From the NCBI RefSeq assembly GCF_023238205.1, contig NZ_CP096659.1, forward strand, positions 372,001-436,000: DNA of 64,000 nucleotides, given 5' to 3'. Position numbers and translations under genes: made by a program. This stretch comes from Halorussus limi (GTDB taxonomy: Archaea; Halobacteriota; Halobacteria; Halobacteriales; Haladaptataceae). This document shows, one piece after another, positions 33,790 through 41,909 of this stretch. The notes under the pieces are model-generated. The model made no database searches and was not told the DNA's origin. It saw only the letters and a list, made by a program, of their open reading frames with translations. Within the stretch, counting starts at the first letter, position 1. Each line of letters opens with the position of its first letter.

Positions 33790-35085
33790 CTACGTCTTCG
33801 AGTCGTCCGCTCGCCCCGACTCGCCGTCGGGCGCGCGTCCCGACCCGTCGGTCGTGCGCTCGCGTCGCGAGAGCGCCCGGACGGGGGCGCGGACGCCGGC
33901 GCGGAGGGCCTCGGCGCGGCGCGTCCCCGACTCGCCGAGCACGCCCGACTCGGGCGTGTCGGGGTCAACGTCGAACTCGCCGCGCTCGACCAGTTCCGGC
34001 ACGATGACCCGGACGAAGTGGACGACCAGCACGAGCAACAGCGGTCCCAGAAACAGCCCGTACCAGCCGAACAGCACCGGTCCGAGGACGTACGCGAGCA
34101 GGACGAGACCGGTGTGGAGGTCCCGGCCGGAGACGTACGGCCGCAGGACGAGTTCCGGAATCGTATCGACCACGACGAACGCCACGAGCAGGAACGCGGC
34201 CGGGAACCACAGCGCGCCGGGGTCGGTGACGGCCGTGACGACCCCGAGGACGATGCCGAGCGGGACGTACACTAACTTCATCCCGACGACGGGGACGAGG
34301 CTGGCGAGGCCGCTGAGCAGTCCGAGGAGCGTCGGCGAGGGGACCGAGACCGCGGCGGGAGCGACGAGGTCCAGCAGGTTGTAGCTGACCGCGGCGACGA
34401 CGCCGATGACGAAGGCCGTCAGGATGTTGCCGAAGTAGACGGTTTCGAGGTCGTCGTCCACGGCCCGCGCGAACGCGACCGTCGGACTGTCCTCGTCGGC
34501 GACCTCCGTCCGGAACCACTCCGCGAGTCGGTGGTCGTCCCGGAGCAGGTAGAACGCGACGACGAGCGTGATGACGATGCCCAGCGCGGTACTGGCGAGG
34601 ACGCCGAGCAGGGTGAACAGCGACCCCAGAATCTCGCGGGCCGTCTCGGCCCCGCGTTGAGCGGCGAACTGCTGGATGTCCGCCTGCAGTTGTTGGGGCG
34701 TCGTCTCGAGGAGCGCGGGCAGTTGCTGGGGGTCGAACAACTGCGACAGGTCCACGCCGGGGCCGAGGACGCCTTCGAGTTCCTCGACACCGACTCCGGC
34801 GAGCGAACTCAGTTCGCTGACGCTCACGACCACGGTGTAGCCCAGCAGGACGAGACCGGGAAACGCCAGTCCGAGCAGTGCGGTCGCGGCGGCCAGCGTC
34901 GGTTGGTGCATGCGGCCGAGTAGCCGCCGGTACATCGGCCGAGTCGCGTAGTAGACGAACAGTCCCAGCAGGAAGGTCCCGAGGAACGACGACACGACGT
35001 AGCCCAGCGCGACGAGCAGCGCGACGGCGACCAGCCACCACGCGATTCGCTCGCGGTCGAACGAGAACTCTCGTACCCAGCCCAT
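33790..35085 (-). CDS. AI-2E-family (PerM-like) membrane transporter
   Basis: A 431-residue membrane protein starting MGWVREFSFDRERIAWW. There are about eight membrane helices with the family layout: three N-terminal helices (with YYATRPMYRRLLGRM in the first loop), a large mid-protein extracellular or cytosolic segment (about 100-160, containing VDLSQLFDPQQLPALLETTPQ), then further helices with LASLVPVVGMKLVYVPLGIVLG and VLRPYVSGRDLHTGLVLLAYVLG, and the closing FGWYGLFLGPLLLVLVVHFV. The C-terminal tail of about 65 residues is hydrophilic and Arg/Gly rich. Family members export AI-2 or act as Na+/H+ antiporters in halophiles, and the substrate here is undetermined. Confidence 0.87.
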   Translation of the reverse strand: MGWVREFSFDRERIAWWLVAVALLVALGYVVSSFLGTFLLGLFVYYATRPMYRRLLGRMHQPTLAAATALLGLAFPGLVLLGYTVVVSVSELSSLAGVGVEELEGVLGPGVDLSQLFDPQQLPALLETTPQQLQADIQQFAAQRGAETAREILGSLFTLLGVLASTALGIVITLVVAFYLLRDDHRLAEWFRTEVADEDSPTVAFARAVDDDLETVYFGNILTAFVIGVVAAVSYNLLDLVAPAAVSVPSPTLLGLLSGLASLVPVVGMKLVYVPLGIVLGVVTAVTDPGALWFPAAFLLVAFVVVDTIPELVLRPYVSGRDLHTGLVLLAYVLGPVLFGWYGLFLGPLLLVLVVHFVRVIVPELVERGEFDVDPDTPESGVLGESGTRRAEALRAGVRAPVRALSRRERTTDGSGRAPDGESGRADDSKT

Positions 35086-35166
35086 GCCAGAGTGTTCGGC
35101 GCGCGAACAATAAGTCGTCGGGGGCGCCATGGCGAAATCGCGGCAACCGCGAGGGCGACGCCGGTT

Positions 35167-36636
35167 TCAGAACAGCGGTTCGCCCATCGTCTCGCGGCCG
35201 AAGGCGAAGACGACCAGTCCGCCGAGGACGAACGCGACCGCGAGGGGCGCGAGCGCGGCGAGGTAGCCGGGCTCTATCACCGGGAGGAGTTCGGTCAGCG
35301 AACTCGGTTCGACCAGCGCGCCCGCCAGAATCGGACCGAGGACCGCGCCGATTTTGCCGACGCCGCCGGCGAAGCCGTTGCCGGTCGCCCGGACCTCGGT
35401 GGGGAACAGTTCCGGCGTGTAGGCGTAGATGGCGCCCCACGCGCCGAGCGTGAAGAAACTCGCGCCGAGCAGGCCGCCGAAGAACGGCCAGAACCCCGAG
35501 AGGCCCGCCCCGAACAGCGAGACGCCGGGCATCGAGGCCGCGAAGACGAAGGTAAAGAGCCCCGAAAGCGCGAGATAGCTCCCGAGGGTGGGCTTGCGCC
35601 CGACCTTCTCCACGAGGTAGGCCGCGCTGAAGTAGCCGGGGAACTGGACCAGCGCGATGAGCAGGAAGTAGACGTAGATGCCCTCTATCGTCGCTCCGGC
35701 CACCGAGAAGCTCCCGACGACGCCCGCCGCGCCGACCGTGTCTGGGAGCCAGATGAACACGCCGTAGTAGCCGAAGTTGATAGCGAACCACGCGAGGGCT
35801 ATCGTCACGGTGCGCTTGCGGAGGTCGGTCTCGAAGAGTCGCGCGTAACTCGGCGACTCCCCGGTCTCGACGGACGCCGCCGTAATAGGCGTGAACTCCT
35901 CGCCGTTCTCCTCCGCGATTTCCCGGATGCGGTCGTTCGCGCCCTCCACGTCGCCCGTCCGGGCGAGGTAGTAGGGCGTCTCGCGGAGTTGGCTCCGGAT
36001 GACGAACACCAGCAGGGCCGGGAACGCCGCGCTGGCGAACAGGAGTCGCCAGCCAGCGACCGCGCCGACGAGTGGCACCGCGACGGTCCCGCCGGTCGAG
36101 AGCGCCGAGAGGTACAGCCACGCCAGCGCGACCGCGAAGACGTTGCCGAGCGGCCAGAAGGCGTCGAGGTAGACGAGGTAGCGTCCGCGCCGGTCGGTCG
36201 GCAGGTGTTCCGAGAGGTAGGAGGTGTCGACCGCGAGCGCGCCGCCCAACCCGACGCCGGTCAGGAACCGGAGCGCGAACCCGGAGTAGAATCCGGTGGC
36301 GAACGCGGTCAGGCCGGCGAACACCGAGTAGGTCAGCACCGTCCACTGGAAGGCGTCGATGCGCCCGCGTTCGTCGGCGTACCGCCCCCACGCCCAGTTG
36401 CCCGCTATCATGCCCATCAGACTCGCGCTCCCGAGGAGACCGGCCGCGAGACCGGTCAGCCCCCACGCCGAGATGAGGACCGGAAGCGTGAAGCTGATGA
36501 TGATGACCTCCATCCCGTCGAAGGCCCACGCGCTCCCGCAGATGGCCAGCAGTCTGCGGTGGAATCGCCCGACCGGAATTCGGTCCATCACCTGCGAGAC
36601 GCTCACTCGCTCGTCCGTCGCCGCGCCCTTTGCCAT
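35167..36636 (-). CDS. MFS transporter (sugar/aromatic acid:H+ symporter type)
   Basis: A 489-residue major facilitator with 12 predicted helices. Start at the ATG of MAKGAATDERVSVSQVMDRI. MFS motif A appears as GRYADERGRIDAFQW between helices 2 and 3. The loop after helix 4 (YLSEHLPTDRRGRYLVYLDAFWPLGN) and the matching loop of the second half (YTPELFPTEVRATGNGFAGGVGKIGAVLGP) carry the sugar/organic acid porter signatures. The N-terminus has IPVGRFHRRLLAICGSAWAFDGMEV, which resembles the SV2/YceI and AAHS branch. A large cytoplasmic loop between helices 6 and 7 is acidic. The substrate is unknown. Separate promoter, divergent from rps8e. Confidence 0.9.
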   Translation of the reverse strand: MAKGAATDERVSVSQVMDRIPVGRFHRRLLAICGSAWAFDGMEVIIISFTLPVLISAWGLTGLAAGLLGSASLMGMIAGNWAWGRYADERGRIDAFQWTVLTYSVFAGLTAFATGFYSGFALRFLTGVGLGGALAVDTSYLSEHLPTDRRGRYLVYLDAFWPLGNVFAVALAWLYLSALSTGGTVAVPLVGAVAGWRLLFASAAFPALLVFVIRSQLRETPYYLARTGDVEGANDRIREIAEENGEEFTPITAASVETGESPSYARLFETDLRKRTVTIALAWFAINFGYYGVFIWLPDTVGAAGVVGSFSVAGATIEGIYVYFLLIALVQFPGYFSAAYLVEKVGRKPTLGSYLALSGLFTFVFAASMPGVSLFGAGLSGFWPFFGGLLGASFFTLGAWGAIYAYTPELFPTEVRATGNGFAGGVGKIGAVLGPILAGALVEPSSLTELLPVIEPGYLAALAPLAVAFVLGGLVVFAFGRETMGEPLF

Positions 36637-36851
36637 CTTGTGACACCCTCTGTTCGAGACTGAGTATCGAACGTACTTAAAAATGAGGAAATCAGACAAC
36701 AGACGCGGCGATTGGAGAACTTTTCTCTTCGAACGGGCGGGTCGATTCGATTCGTCGTTCCACGGCCCGGCGTTCGGTCGCGCGACGACCGGGCGACGAC
36801 CGCGGCCCGGATAGAAAGGATATAAGTACGCCCGAGGCCGATTTCTCGGGT

Positions 36852-37226
36852 ATGAAAGACCAAGGACGTTCCACGCGGAAGCGTACCGGCGGCCGACTCC
36901 GACCTTCCCACAAGAAGAAGAAGCACGAACTGGGCCGCGAACCCACCGAGACCACGGTCGGCGAGACCAAACTCCGAACCATCGACGCCCACGGGAACAC
37001 CGAGAAGGTCCGCGCGCTCTCGACCGACGTGGCCAGCGTCGCTACGGACGGCGAGACGGTGCAGGCCGAGATTCAGGACGTCGTGGAGAACGACGCCAAC
37101 CCGAACTACGTCCGACGGAACATCGTCACCAAGGGCGCGCTCATCGAGACCAGCGAGGGCCGTGCCCGCGTCACCTCCCGTCCGGGCCAGACCGGTAACG
37201 TGAACGCCGTCCTCGTGGACGAATAA
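36852..37226 (+). CDS. rps8e: 30S ribosomal protein S8e
   Basis: A 124-residue archaeal/eukaryotic ribosomal protein of the small subunit. The basic N-terminus MKDQGRSTRKRTGGRLRPSH followed by KKKKHELGREPTETTVGETK is the S8e signature. The central KLRTIDAHGNTEKVRALSTD and C-terminal NDANPNYVRRNIVTKGALIE followed by GRARVTSRPGQTGNVNAVLV complete the beta-barrel. Length is standard for haloarchaea. TATA-like GGATATAAGTAC (about 36818-36829) lies roughly 25-30 nt upstream of the ATG, so the transcript is probably leaderless. Stands alone between an MFS gene and a lipoprotein gene. Confidence 0.96.
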   Translation: MKDQGRSTRKRTGGRLRPSHKKKKHELGREPTETTVGETKLRTIDAHGNTEKVRALSTDVASVATDGETVQAEIQDVVENDANPNYVRRNIVTKGALIETSEGRARVTSRPGQTGNVNAVLVDE

Positions 37227-37247
37227 TCGTACTCGCGGCGCGATTTC

Positions 37248-37835
37248 TCACTCGCATCCGACCGACTCGGCGACCGCGCGCAACTCCGACTCGCCGAACT
37301 CGTCGGTGAACTGCTGGACGCTCACTCGATAGACGTAGCCGTTGCATTGCCAGAGGAACTTCCCGTCCGAATCCTCGGCGACGTAGCGCGCGTCTCGGTC
37401 GCCGACCGTCGTCGCGTTTCCGGCGGTCGAGTCGTAGTGTGATTCGTTTACGGCCTTCCGAATCGAGACGACGTTTTCGAGGCTCCCGTTCTCCGTGTCG
37501 TGGTAGGCCATCGCGACGTACTCCCCGTTGGCGAGGTCCACCGCGACACCGCTCTCGAACGCGAAGGGTTCGGAGACGTTCGGTTCGGGCACCGTGAACG
37601 AGGCGTTTGCCGCGAGCGCCTCGCGGGTGTCGTACGTGCGGTGGCGCGGCCGTTCGGCGGTCGTCGTGGGGTCGGTCGTCTCGGCGGTCCTAGTCGTCTC
37701 GGTCGCCGCCGTCGTCGTCTGCGTCGTCGCAGTCGTTTCGACGGTCGTGGAGTCCGGCGAGCCCGCGGACCCGCCGAGGCAACCGGCGAGGACGAGCGAA
37801 CACGCGAGCGCGGCGACCGTGAGTCGGCGATTCAT
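37248..37835 (-). CDS. Secreted lipoprotein, unknown function
   Basis: A 195-residue protein with an N-terminal lipoprotein signal: MNRRLTVAALACSLVLAGCL, with the lipobox LAGC placing the anchored Cys at residue 19. A Thr-rich linker follows (about 28-62, TTTAATETTRTAETTDPTTT), typical of O-glycosylated haloarchaeal surface stalks. The C-terminal globular domain (about 75-195) includes VAVDLANGEYVAMAYHDTEN and FLWQCNGYVYRVSVQQFTDE with one Cys, and a terminal Cys-Glu (SVGCE), so one disulfide is possible. The domain is not recognised. It converges with rps8e, with 21 bases between ends. Confidence 0.65.
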   Translation of the reverse strand: MNRRLTVAALACSLVLAGCLGGSAGSPDSTTVETTATTQTTTAATETTRTAETTDPTTTAERPRHRTYDTREALAANASFTVPEPNVSEPFAFESGVAVDLANGEYVAMAYHDTENGSLENVVSIRKAVNESHYDSTAGNATTVGDRDARYVAEDSDGKFLWQCNGYVYRVSVQQFTDEFGESELRAVAESVGCE

Positions 37836-38040
37836 CGCCTCACCTCGCGCAGAGGGCGCAGTTTCGGTCGCGGGGTCGATTCGACGGCGCGATGCGGTCG
37901 AGCGGGGTTCAGGACGTTCATCTGTCGAACCTCGCTCGCACTTCGCCGGTACCGCACATGTTAGGTCCGCCAGTTTTGGTTCGCCGGGAATCGGGGCGAC
38001 GATTTATATGTTAGAAGAGAGTAGTTTTCGAGTTGTTGTT

Positions 38041-38760
38041 TTAGACGCCGACGCCGTCCTCGACCGACTCCAGTCCGGTGTCCGTGATTCGGAACTGGAC
38101 TTTCTCGCCGGCGGACTTGGCGCGGTGCTTTTCGAGCGTCGCGCGCCGGTTGCCCCCGCGGAACCGCTCGACGCGGACCACCGTGCCGGTCCAGTGTTCG
38201 AGGGTGTGCCCGCCGAGCGGTCGGGCGCGGTCGCCGTCGGGGTCGGTGTAGACCTGATTGGTCAATACGACCGCGAGGTCGTGTTTGCGCGCCAGCGACA
38301 GCAGGTGCGTGACCTGACTGGCGACTTCGCGGAGCGCCTCCCCGCCCTCCTCGTCCTCGCTCCGCTTGAGGCGGTAGAACCCGGTCGCGCTGTCGAGGAC
38401 CACGAGGTCGGCCCGCTCGGCGAGTTCCGCGGTGTCCCGGACGGCCTCCTCCTGTTCCTCGAAATCGTAGGCCTCCTTGACGATGATGCGAGAGGTCAGT
38501 TCCTCCACGTCGTCCGCGTCGCTCGCGGCGTCCACGCGGGCTTCGGCGACCTGCTGGAAGCGCGACAGCGACAGGCCCTCGGTGTCGATGTAGACCGCGG
38601 TCCCGCCGCTCGCGGCGACTTCGACCGCCGCGCCGAGCGCCACGTTGGTCTTGCCCGCCGCGGGCGGGCCGTACACCTGCGTGACGGTCCCGGCCTCGAA
38701 CCCGCCGCCCAGCAAGTCGTCGAGCGGCCCGCACCCGGTCGGAATGGACTCCTGATTCAC
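38041..38760 (-). CDS. radB: DNA repair and recombination protein RadB
   Basis: A 239-residue RecA-family paralogue of RadA lacking the N-terminal DNA-binding domain, which is what distinguishes RadB. GTG start (MNQESIPTGCGPLDDLLGGG). Walker A is YGPPAAGKTNVALG (near residues 30-43). The Walker B region is LVVLDSATGFYRL. Also visible: VYIDTEGLSLSRFQQVAEAR and VLTNQVYTDPDGDRARPLGG followed by HTLEHWTGTVVRVER. RadB assists RadA in homologous recombination, as shown genetically in Haloferax volcanii. Monocistronic, with its promoter in the 157-base spacer shared with the divergent CPxCG gene. Confidence 0.94.
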   Translation of the reverse strand: MNQESIPTGCGPLDDLLGGGFEAGTVTQVYGPPAAGKTNVALGAAVEVAASGGTAVYIDTEGLSLSRFQQVAEARVDAASDADDVEELTSRIIVKEAYDFEEQEEAVRDTAELAERADLVVLDSATGFYRLKRSEDEEGGEALREVASQVTHLLSLARKHDLAVVLTNQVYTDPDGDRARPLGGHTLEHWTGTVVRVERFRGGNRRATLEKHRAKSAGEKVQFRITDTGLESVEDGVGV

Positions 38761-38917
38761 GACCGAGGGTTGGGCCTACCCGGTCAAAAGGTCCCGGATT
38801 CGCGTCTGCGCGTCGGTTCGCCGTCCGCCGCGGGCGGCCCGAACCGAGACGGGATTGGTAAGCGAGACAACGACTATCGTATTACTTATGTTCTCGAACG
38901 ATGATATCGTCTGTGGC

Positions 38918-39064
38918 ATGATTGTCGCGACCGTCTTGGAGTGTCCCCAGTGCGGCGAGGACGACCACGCGGAGTTCACGGGGGAACTGGTAGACGGCGA
39001 CGGCGTCTGGCGGATGCGATGCTGCGGCACGCTCGCCGACGGTCCGCACCCGGAGGCGGCCTGA
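38918..39064 (+). CDS. CPxCG-type zinc-ribbon microprotein
   Basis: A 48-residue protein starting MIVATVLECPQCGEDDHAEF. It has a CPxCG knuckle (Cys9 and Cys12) and a second Cys pair in RMRCCGTLAD, the arrangement of one-domain zinc-finger microproteins common in haloarchaea. The start is chosen because the TATA-like TATTACTT about 38880-38887 lies some 30-40 nt upstream. An in-frame ATG at 38888 would overlap that element. The second half of the ribbon is CC and not CxxC, which may weaken metal binding. Function unknown, but several such proteins in Haloferax affect stress responses or biofilm. Confidence 0.6.
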   Translation: MIVATVLECPQCGEDDHAEFTGELVDGDGVWRMRCCGTLADGPHPEAA

Positions 39065-39279
39065 ATCGAGTCCGGAGCGGCGGTTTCGCGGACCGACAGC
39101 GGACGCGCTCTGGGACGCTGGCTACGGAATCACTTGGTTTGCCCCCGGGCGCGTGCGGCGAGCGAAATTTCTGCGTTCGGTCGATTCATCCGCGTTCAGT
39201 CGATTCTCGCGCTCCACCGCCGACGAACCGGCGCGAACCGGAGAGAAACTTTTCACCCCCGGTCGCGAAACACCGACTC

Positions 39280-40062
39280 GTGACAGTCGTCGTCGCCACA
39301 GCGGACTTCGAGGTGTATCACGGCGTGGTCAACGAGTTGCGCGACCGGGGCGTGACCTTCACCACGGTCGAACCCGGCGACCCGCTCCCCGACGGAGCGA
39401 GGATACTCGTCCGCGCCGAGAGCGACGCCCCTCCCGACGCCGACGAGAGCGCGGAGACCGACACCGACGAAATCGGGGACGAGAGCGTCGAAACCGTCGT
39501 CGCGGACCCCGAGAACCCCCGGCGCGCGGTGGACGAGGCACTGGCCCGCCTGCGCGGCGGCGACGGTCGGACCGTCGTCGGAATCGACCCCGGAACCAGA
39601 CCCGGCATCGCGGTCCTCTCGGGCGACGTGGTGGTCGCGGCGTTCCACGTTCCGCTGGCCGACGTGGCCGAGACCATGCGTCGGGAGGTGGCCGACGCCG
39701 TGGACCCCGTGGTCCGCATCGGCGACGGCGCGCGCCTGCAGGGGTCCCAACTCGTCCGCGAACTGGAGGACGTGCCGGTCGAACTCGTGGACGAGACCGG
39801 GACGACGCCCTACCTCGGCACCGGCGCGCGGGGGATGGGCGACGTGCTGGCCGCGGTGAACATCGCCCGACTGGAGGGCGAACTCGTCGAGGGCCGGGAC
39901 GTGCAACCGACCGCCGGAGAGCTACAGGTCATCAAGAACCGGTCGCGCGAACGGGCCGACGACAACCGCGAAATCGACGAGGAACTGGCCCGTCGAGTCG
40001 CGTCGGGCGACCTGACGCTCGAAGAAGCGATGGACGAGCATCGGAACGGCGACGAAGATTAG
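39280..40062 (+). CDS. RuvC/RNase H-like fold protein, haloarchaeal
   Basis: A 260-residue protein with a GTG start (VTVVVATADFEVYHGVVNEL). The N-terminal 80 residues form a small alpha/beta unit with an acidic insert (DADESAETDTDEIGDESVET). The second part begins RTVVGIDPGTRPGIAVLSGD, the first strand and acidic residue of the RuvC/YqgF-type RNase H fold (DPGTRPG near residue 105). It continues AAFHVPLADVAETMRREVAD, VVRIGDGARLQGSQLVREL (second acidic residue) and VELVDETGTTPYLGTGARGM with GDVLAAVNIA. This is the arrangement of DUF460-like archaeal proteins. Whether it cleaves nucleic acid is unknown. A helical C-terminus follows. Confidence 0.65.
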   Translation: MTVVVATADFEVYHGVVNELRDRGVTFTTVEPGDPLPDGARILVRAESDAPPDADESAETDTDEIGDESVETVVADPENPRRAVDEALARLRGGDGRTVVGIDPGTRPGIAVLSGDVVVAAFHVPLADVAETMRREVADAVDPVVRIGDGARLQGSQLVRELEDVPVELVDETGTTPYLGTGARGMGDVLAAVNIARLEGELVEGRDVQPTAGELQVIKNRSRERADDNREIDEELARRVASGDLTLEEAMDEHRNGDED

Positions 40063-40093
40063 AGGAACGAAAATATTTCTCTGAGAAAGAATT

Positions 40094-41548
40094 TTATTCC
40101 TCTCGCACCGCGCTCTCCGCCCGCCGCATCACCTCGCGGACGGCCACGCTCGCTTCCCGCGCCACCGCGGCGCAGTCGTCGTACTCCGCGCTCACGTCGT
40201 ACACCTCGCCGTCGTCGTCGCTGGCGATTTTCACCGTGACCTCGTAGCGCTCGCCGTCGAGCGAGACGACGACGTCCTCGAACTCCCGGTTGGCTATCCA
40301 GCGGTGGGCCGCACCCGCTTGACGAACCCCGAGCGTGCCGGTCTCCTCGGCGAGTCGGCGCGCGACCCGCTGGGCGTCGTCGGGCTTGCAGACGACCTTC
40401 ACGAGGTGGCCCGGCCGGGACTTCTTCATCGTCAGCGGGACGACGGACACGTCTCGCGCACCGACCTCGGCGAGCGACTCCTGCAGACCGCCCAGAATCT
40501 CGGGCGGCGCGTCGTCGAGATTCGTTTCGAGGACGGCCACGTCGTCGTAGACTAACTCTCCGGAGCCTTCCTCGTTCGCGGTTTCACCGCCCGCGTCTTC
40601 CGGGGCGCGTTGCGCCTCGCTCTCCCCGACCATCGCCCGGAGGACGTTGGGATGCGCCGGGAAGTCGTACCCGCCCGCGCCGTAGCCAGACGCCTCGACG
40701 CGGAGCGACGGGAGCGACTCGACGCCCTCGGCGTAGTGAGCGAGAATCGCCGCGCCGGTGGGCGTCAGCAGTTCGGCCTCTACGGGTCCGCCCCGGAGCG
40801 ACCACTCGGCGCGCTCGGCGAGTTCCACCACGGCGGGCGTCGGAACCGGATAGACGCCGTGGCTCATCTCCACTTCGCCGCCGCCCGTCGCCAGCGGCGT
40901 CGTCACGACGCGCTCGGGGTCCAAATCGTCTACGAGGAGCGCCGCGCCGACCACGTCGGCGACGGCGTCGTCCGCGCCGACCTCGTGGAAGTGGGTCGAT
41001 TCGAGGTCAGTCCCGTGGACGCTCGACTCGGCCTCGCCGAGCAACTCGAAAATCGCCAGCGCGTCGGCCTCGACGCTCTCGGGCAGGCCCATCGACGTCA
41101 CGAGTTCCACGACTTCGGAGTAGGTCCGGAGCGGTCCCGAGCCTTCGGCGTGGGTGTGGTCGTGCGAGTGTTCGTGCGAGTGTTCGTGCGAGTGTTCGTG
41201 AGTGTGGTCGTCGTGGGGGTGGTCGTGTTCCTCCTCGTCGGTGTGGTCGTGGCCGTGCCCCTCGTCGTGGGAATGTCCGTGGTCGTGGTCGTCTCCGTGA
41301 GCGTGGTTCGTGTCGCCGTCGACGGTATCGGAGTCGTCGGTTTCCCCGTCGTTCCCTTCGTCTTCGAGGAGTACCGAGACGGTCGTCGCGGAGATGCCGT
41401 TTTTGCTGGTCTCGCCGACCTCGTAGCGCATCGGAAGCGCGTCTTCGACCGGCGCGAGCGCGTCGGGGTTAGCGCCCGCCGCGAGCAGGGACGCGAGTAT
41501 CATGTCGCCACTCGCGCCCATCCGACCGTCGAATGCGAGCGTCTTCAT
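40094..41548 (-). CDS. larC: LarC-type nickel-pincer cofactor protein
   Basis: A 484-residue LarC, which uses CTP to insert nickel into the pyridinium dithiocarboxylate precursor of the nickel-pincer nucleotide. The ATG gives MKTLAFDGRMGASGDMILAS, the family N-terminus. Residues about 82-137 are His/Asp/Glu rich (HGDDHDHGHSHDEGHGHDHT, then repeated EHSH units), a metal-storage stretch typical of LarC. Conserved parts follow: ESTHFHEVGADDAVADVVGA, TPLATGGGEVEMSHGVYPVP, LLTPTGAAILAHYA and VLETNLDDAPPEILGGL with VPLTMKKSRPGHLVKVVCKP. It is one continuous reading frame. No larA, larB or larE is in the window, so the nickel enzyme served is unknown. An insert interrupts it near residue 315. Confidence 0.9.
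   Translation of the reverse strand: MKTLAFDGRMGASGDMILASLLAAGANPDALAPVEDALPMRYEVGETSKNGISATTVSVLLEDEGNDGETDDSDTVDGDTNHAHGDDHDHGHSHDEGHGHDHTDEEEHDHPHDDHTHEHSHEHSHEHSHDHTHAEGSGPLRTYSEVVELVTSMGLPESVEADALAIFELLGEAESSVHGTDLESTHFHEVGADDAVADVVGAALLVDDLDPERVVTTPLATGGGEVEMSHGVYPVPTPAVVELAERAEWSLRGGPVEAELLTPTGAAILAHYAEGVESLPSLRVEASGYGAGGYDFPAHPNVLRAMVGESEAQRAPEDAGGETANEEGSGELVYDDVAVLETNLDDAPPEILGGLQESLAEVGARDVSVVPLTMKKSRPGHLVKVVCKPDDAQRVARRLAEETGTLGVRQAGAAHRWIANREFEDVVVSLDGERYEVTVKIASDDDGEVYDVSAEYDDCAAVAREASVAVREVMRRAESAVREE
40570..40620 (-). repeat. Palindromic in-frame insert in larC (candidate dispersed element)
   Basis: On the minus strand the insert opens with GCGAGGCGCAACGCGCC, which matches the moeA2 insert at 15 of 17 bases, then CCCGGAAGACGCG, close to CTCGGAGGACGCG in the first moeA. 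Two small hairpins are present: GGCGC/GCGCC at 40604-40616 and GCGGT/ACCGC at about 40578-40590, each with a 3-base loop. It codes for EAQRAPEDAGGETANEEGSG between conserved LarC segments. Confidence 0.42.
41161..41208 (-). repeat. 12-base tandem repeat in the His-rich region of larC
   Basis: The unit CGTGCGAGTGTT (plus strand) occurs three times in a row at 41161-41196, followed by a degenerate fourth copy CGTGAGTGTGGT. On the coding strand each unit gives a His-Glu-His-Ser tetrapeptide. Whole-codon units allow length change by slippage without a frameshift, so the number of His residues probably varies between strains. Confidence 0.75.
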
Positions 41549-41909
41549 GGAGTAGCGTGGGTCGCTCGCGGCGAAAAAGACCGCGGTTGCGGTCGGAACT
41601 GCGACGGTCGCCGTCGGTTCCGGACCTCCCCGGGGTCGGTGAGGTGGTAGGTTCGCGTCACAGGGTGCGTCTGGAGTCCCCGAGAGGTACCTGCGATTCG
41701 AAGGCCGGCGGCCCCGAACGAACGTCCGGTCTAGCCACAAAGTACACCCGGAGGCCAAACGGCTTTGTAGCGCGAACACGTATGCAAAGCCATAGCATGC
41801 GCCCCCGTCGCGACGACCTCGTCGGCCGCGTCGATGGAGGAACCCCCGGTAGCAAAGGACTTATCCTTCGCGGGCGCGCATCGACAAACAATCCCCGTAT
41901 CACTAAATC
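41549..41909. other. 361-base divergent promoter region of larC and cdc48
   Basis: No gene is supported. The larC side has a T-run (TCTTTTTCG on the minus strand) about 25-35 nt before the start, suggesting a leaderless transcript. The cdc48 side has ACTTATCC about 41858-41866, 45-50 nt upstream of the ATG, implying a short leader. An inverted pair ACAAAG/CTTTGT (about 41738-41771) could be a protein site or a weak stem. Confidence 0.45.

Noticed and set aside
31552-34275. Plus-strand open frame of 907 codons across the dehydrogenase and glycosyltransferase genes
   Set aside because: It is a +1/+2 frame shadow, made almost wholly of Arg, Gly, Pro and Ala, and it runs through two genes with clear domains.
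33965-36646. Minus-strand open frame of 893 codons across the AI-2E and MFS genes
   Set aside because: It is in the wrong frame relative to two clear membrane-protein genes and has no hydrophobic helices of its own.
41161-41208. Short tandem repeats that could suggest a CRISPR array
   Set aside because: The 12-base units are contiguous without spacers and encode the His-rich stretch of LarC in frame.
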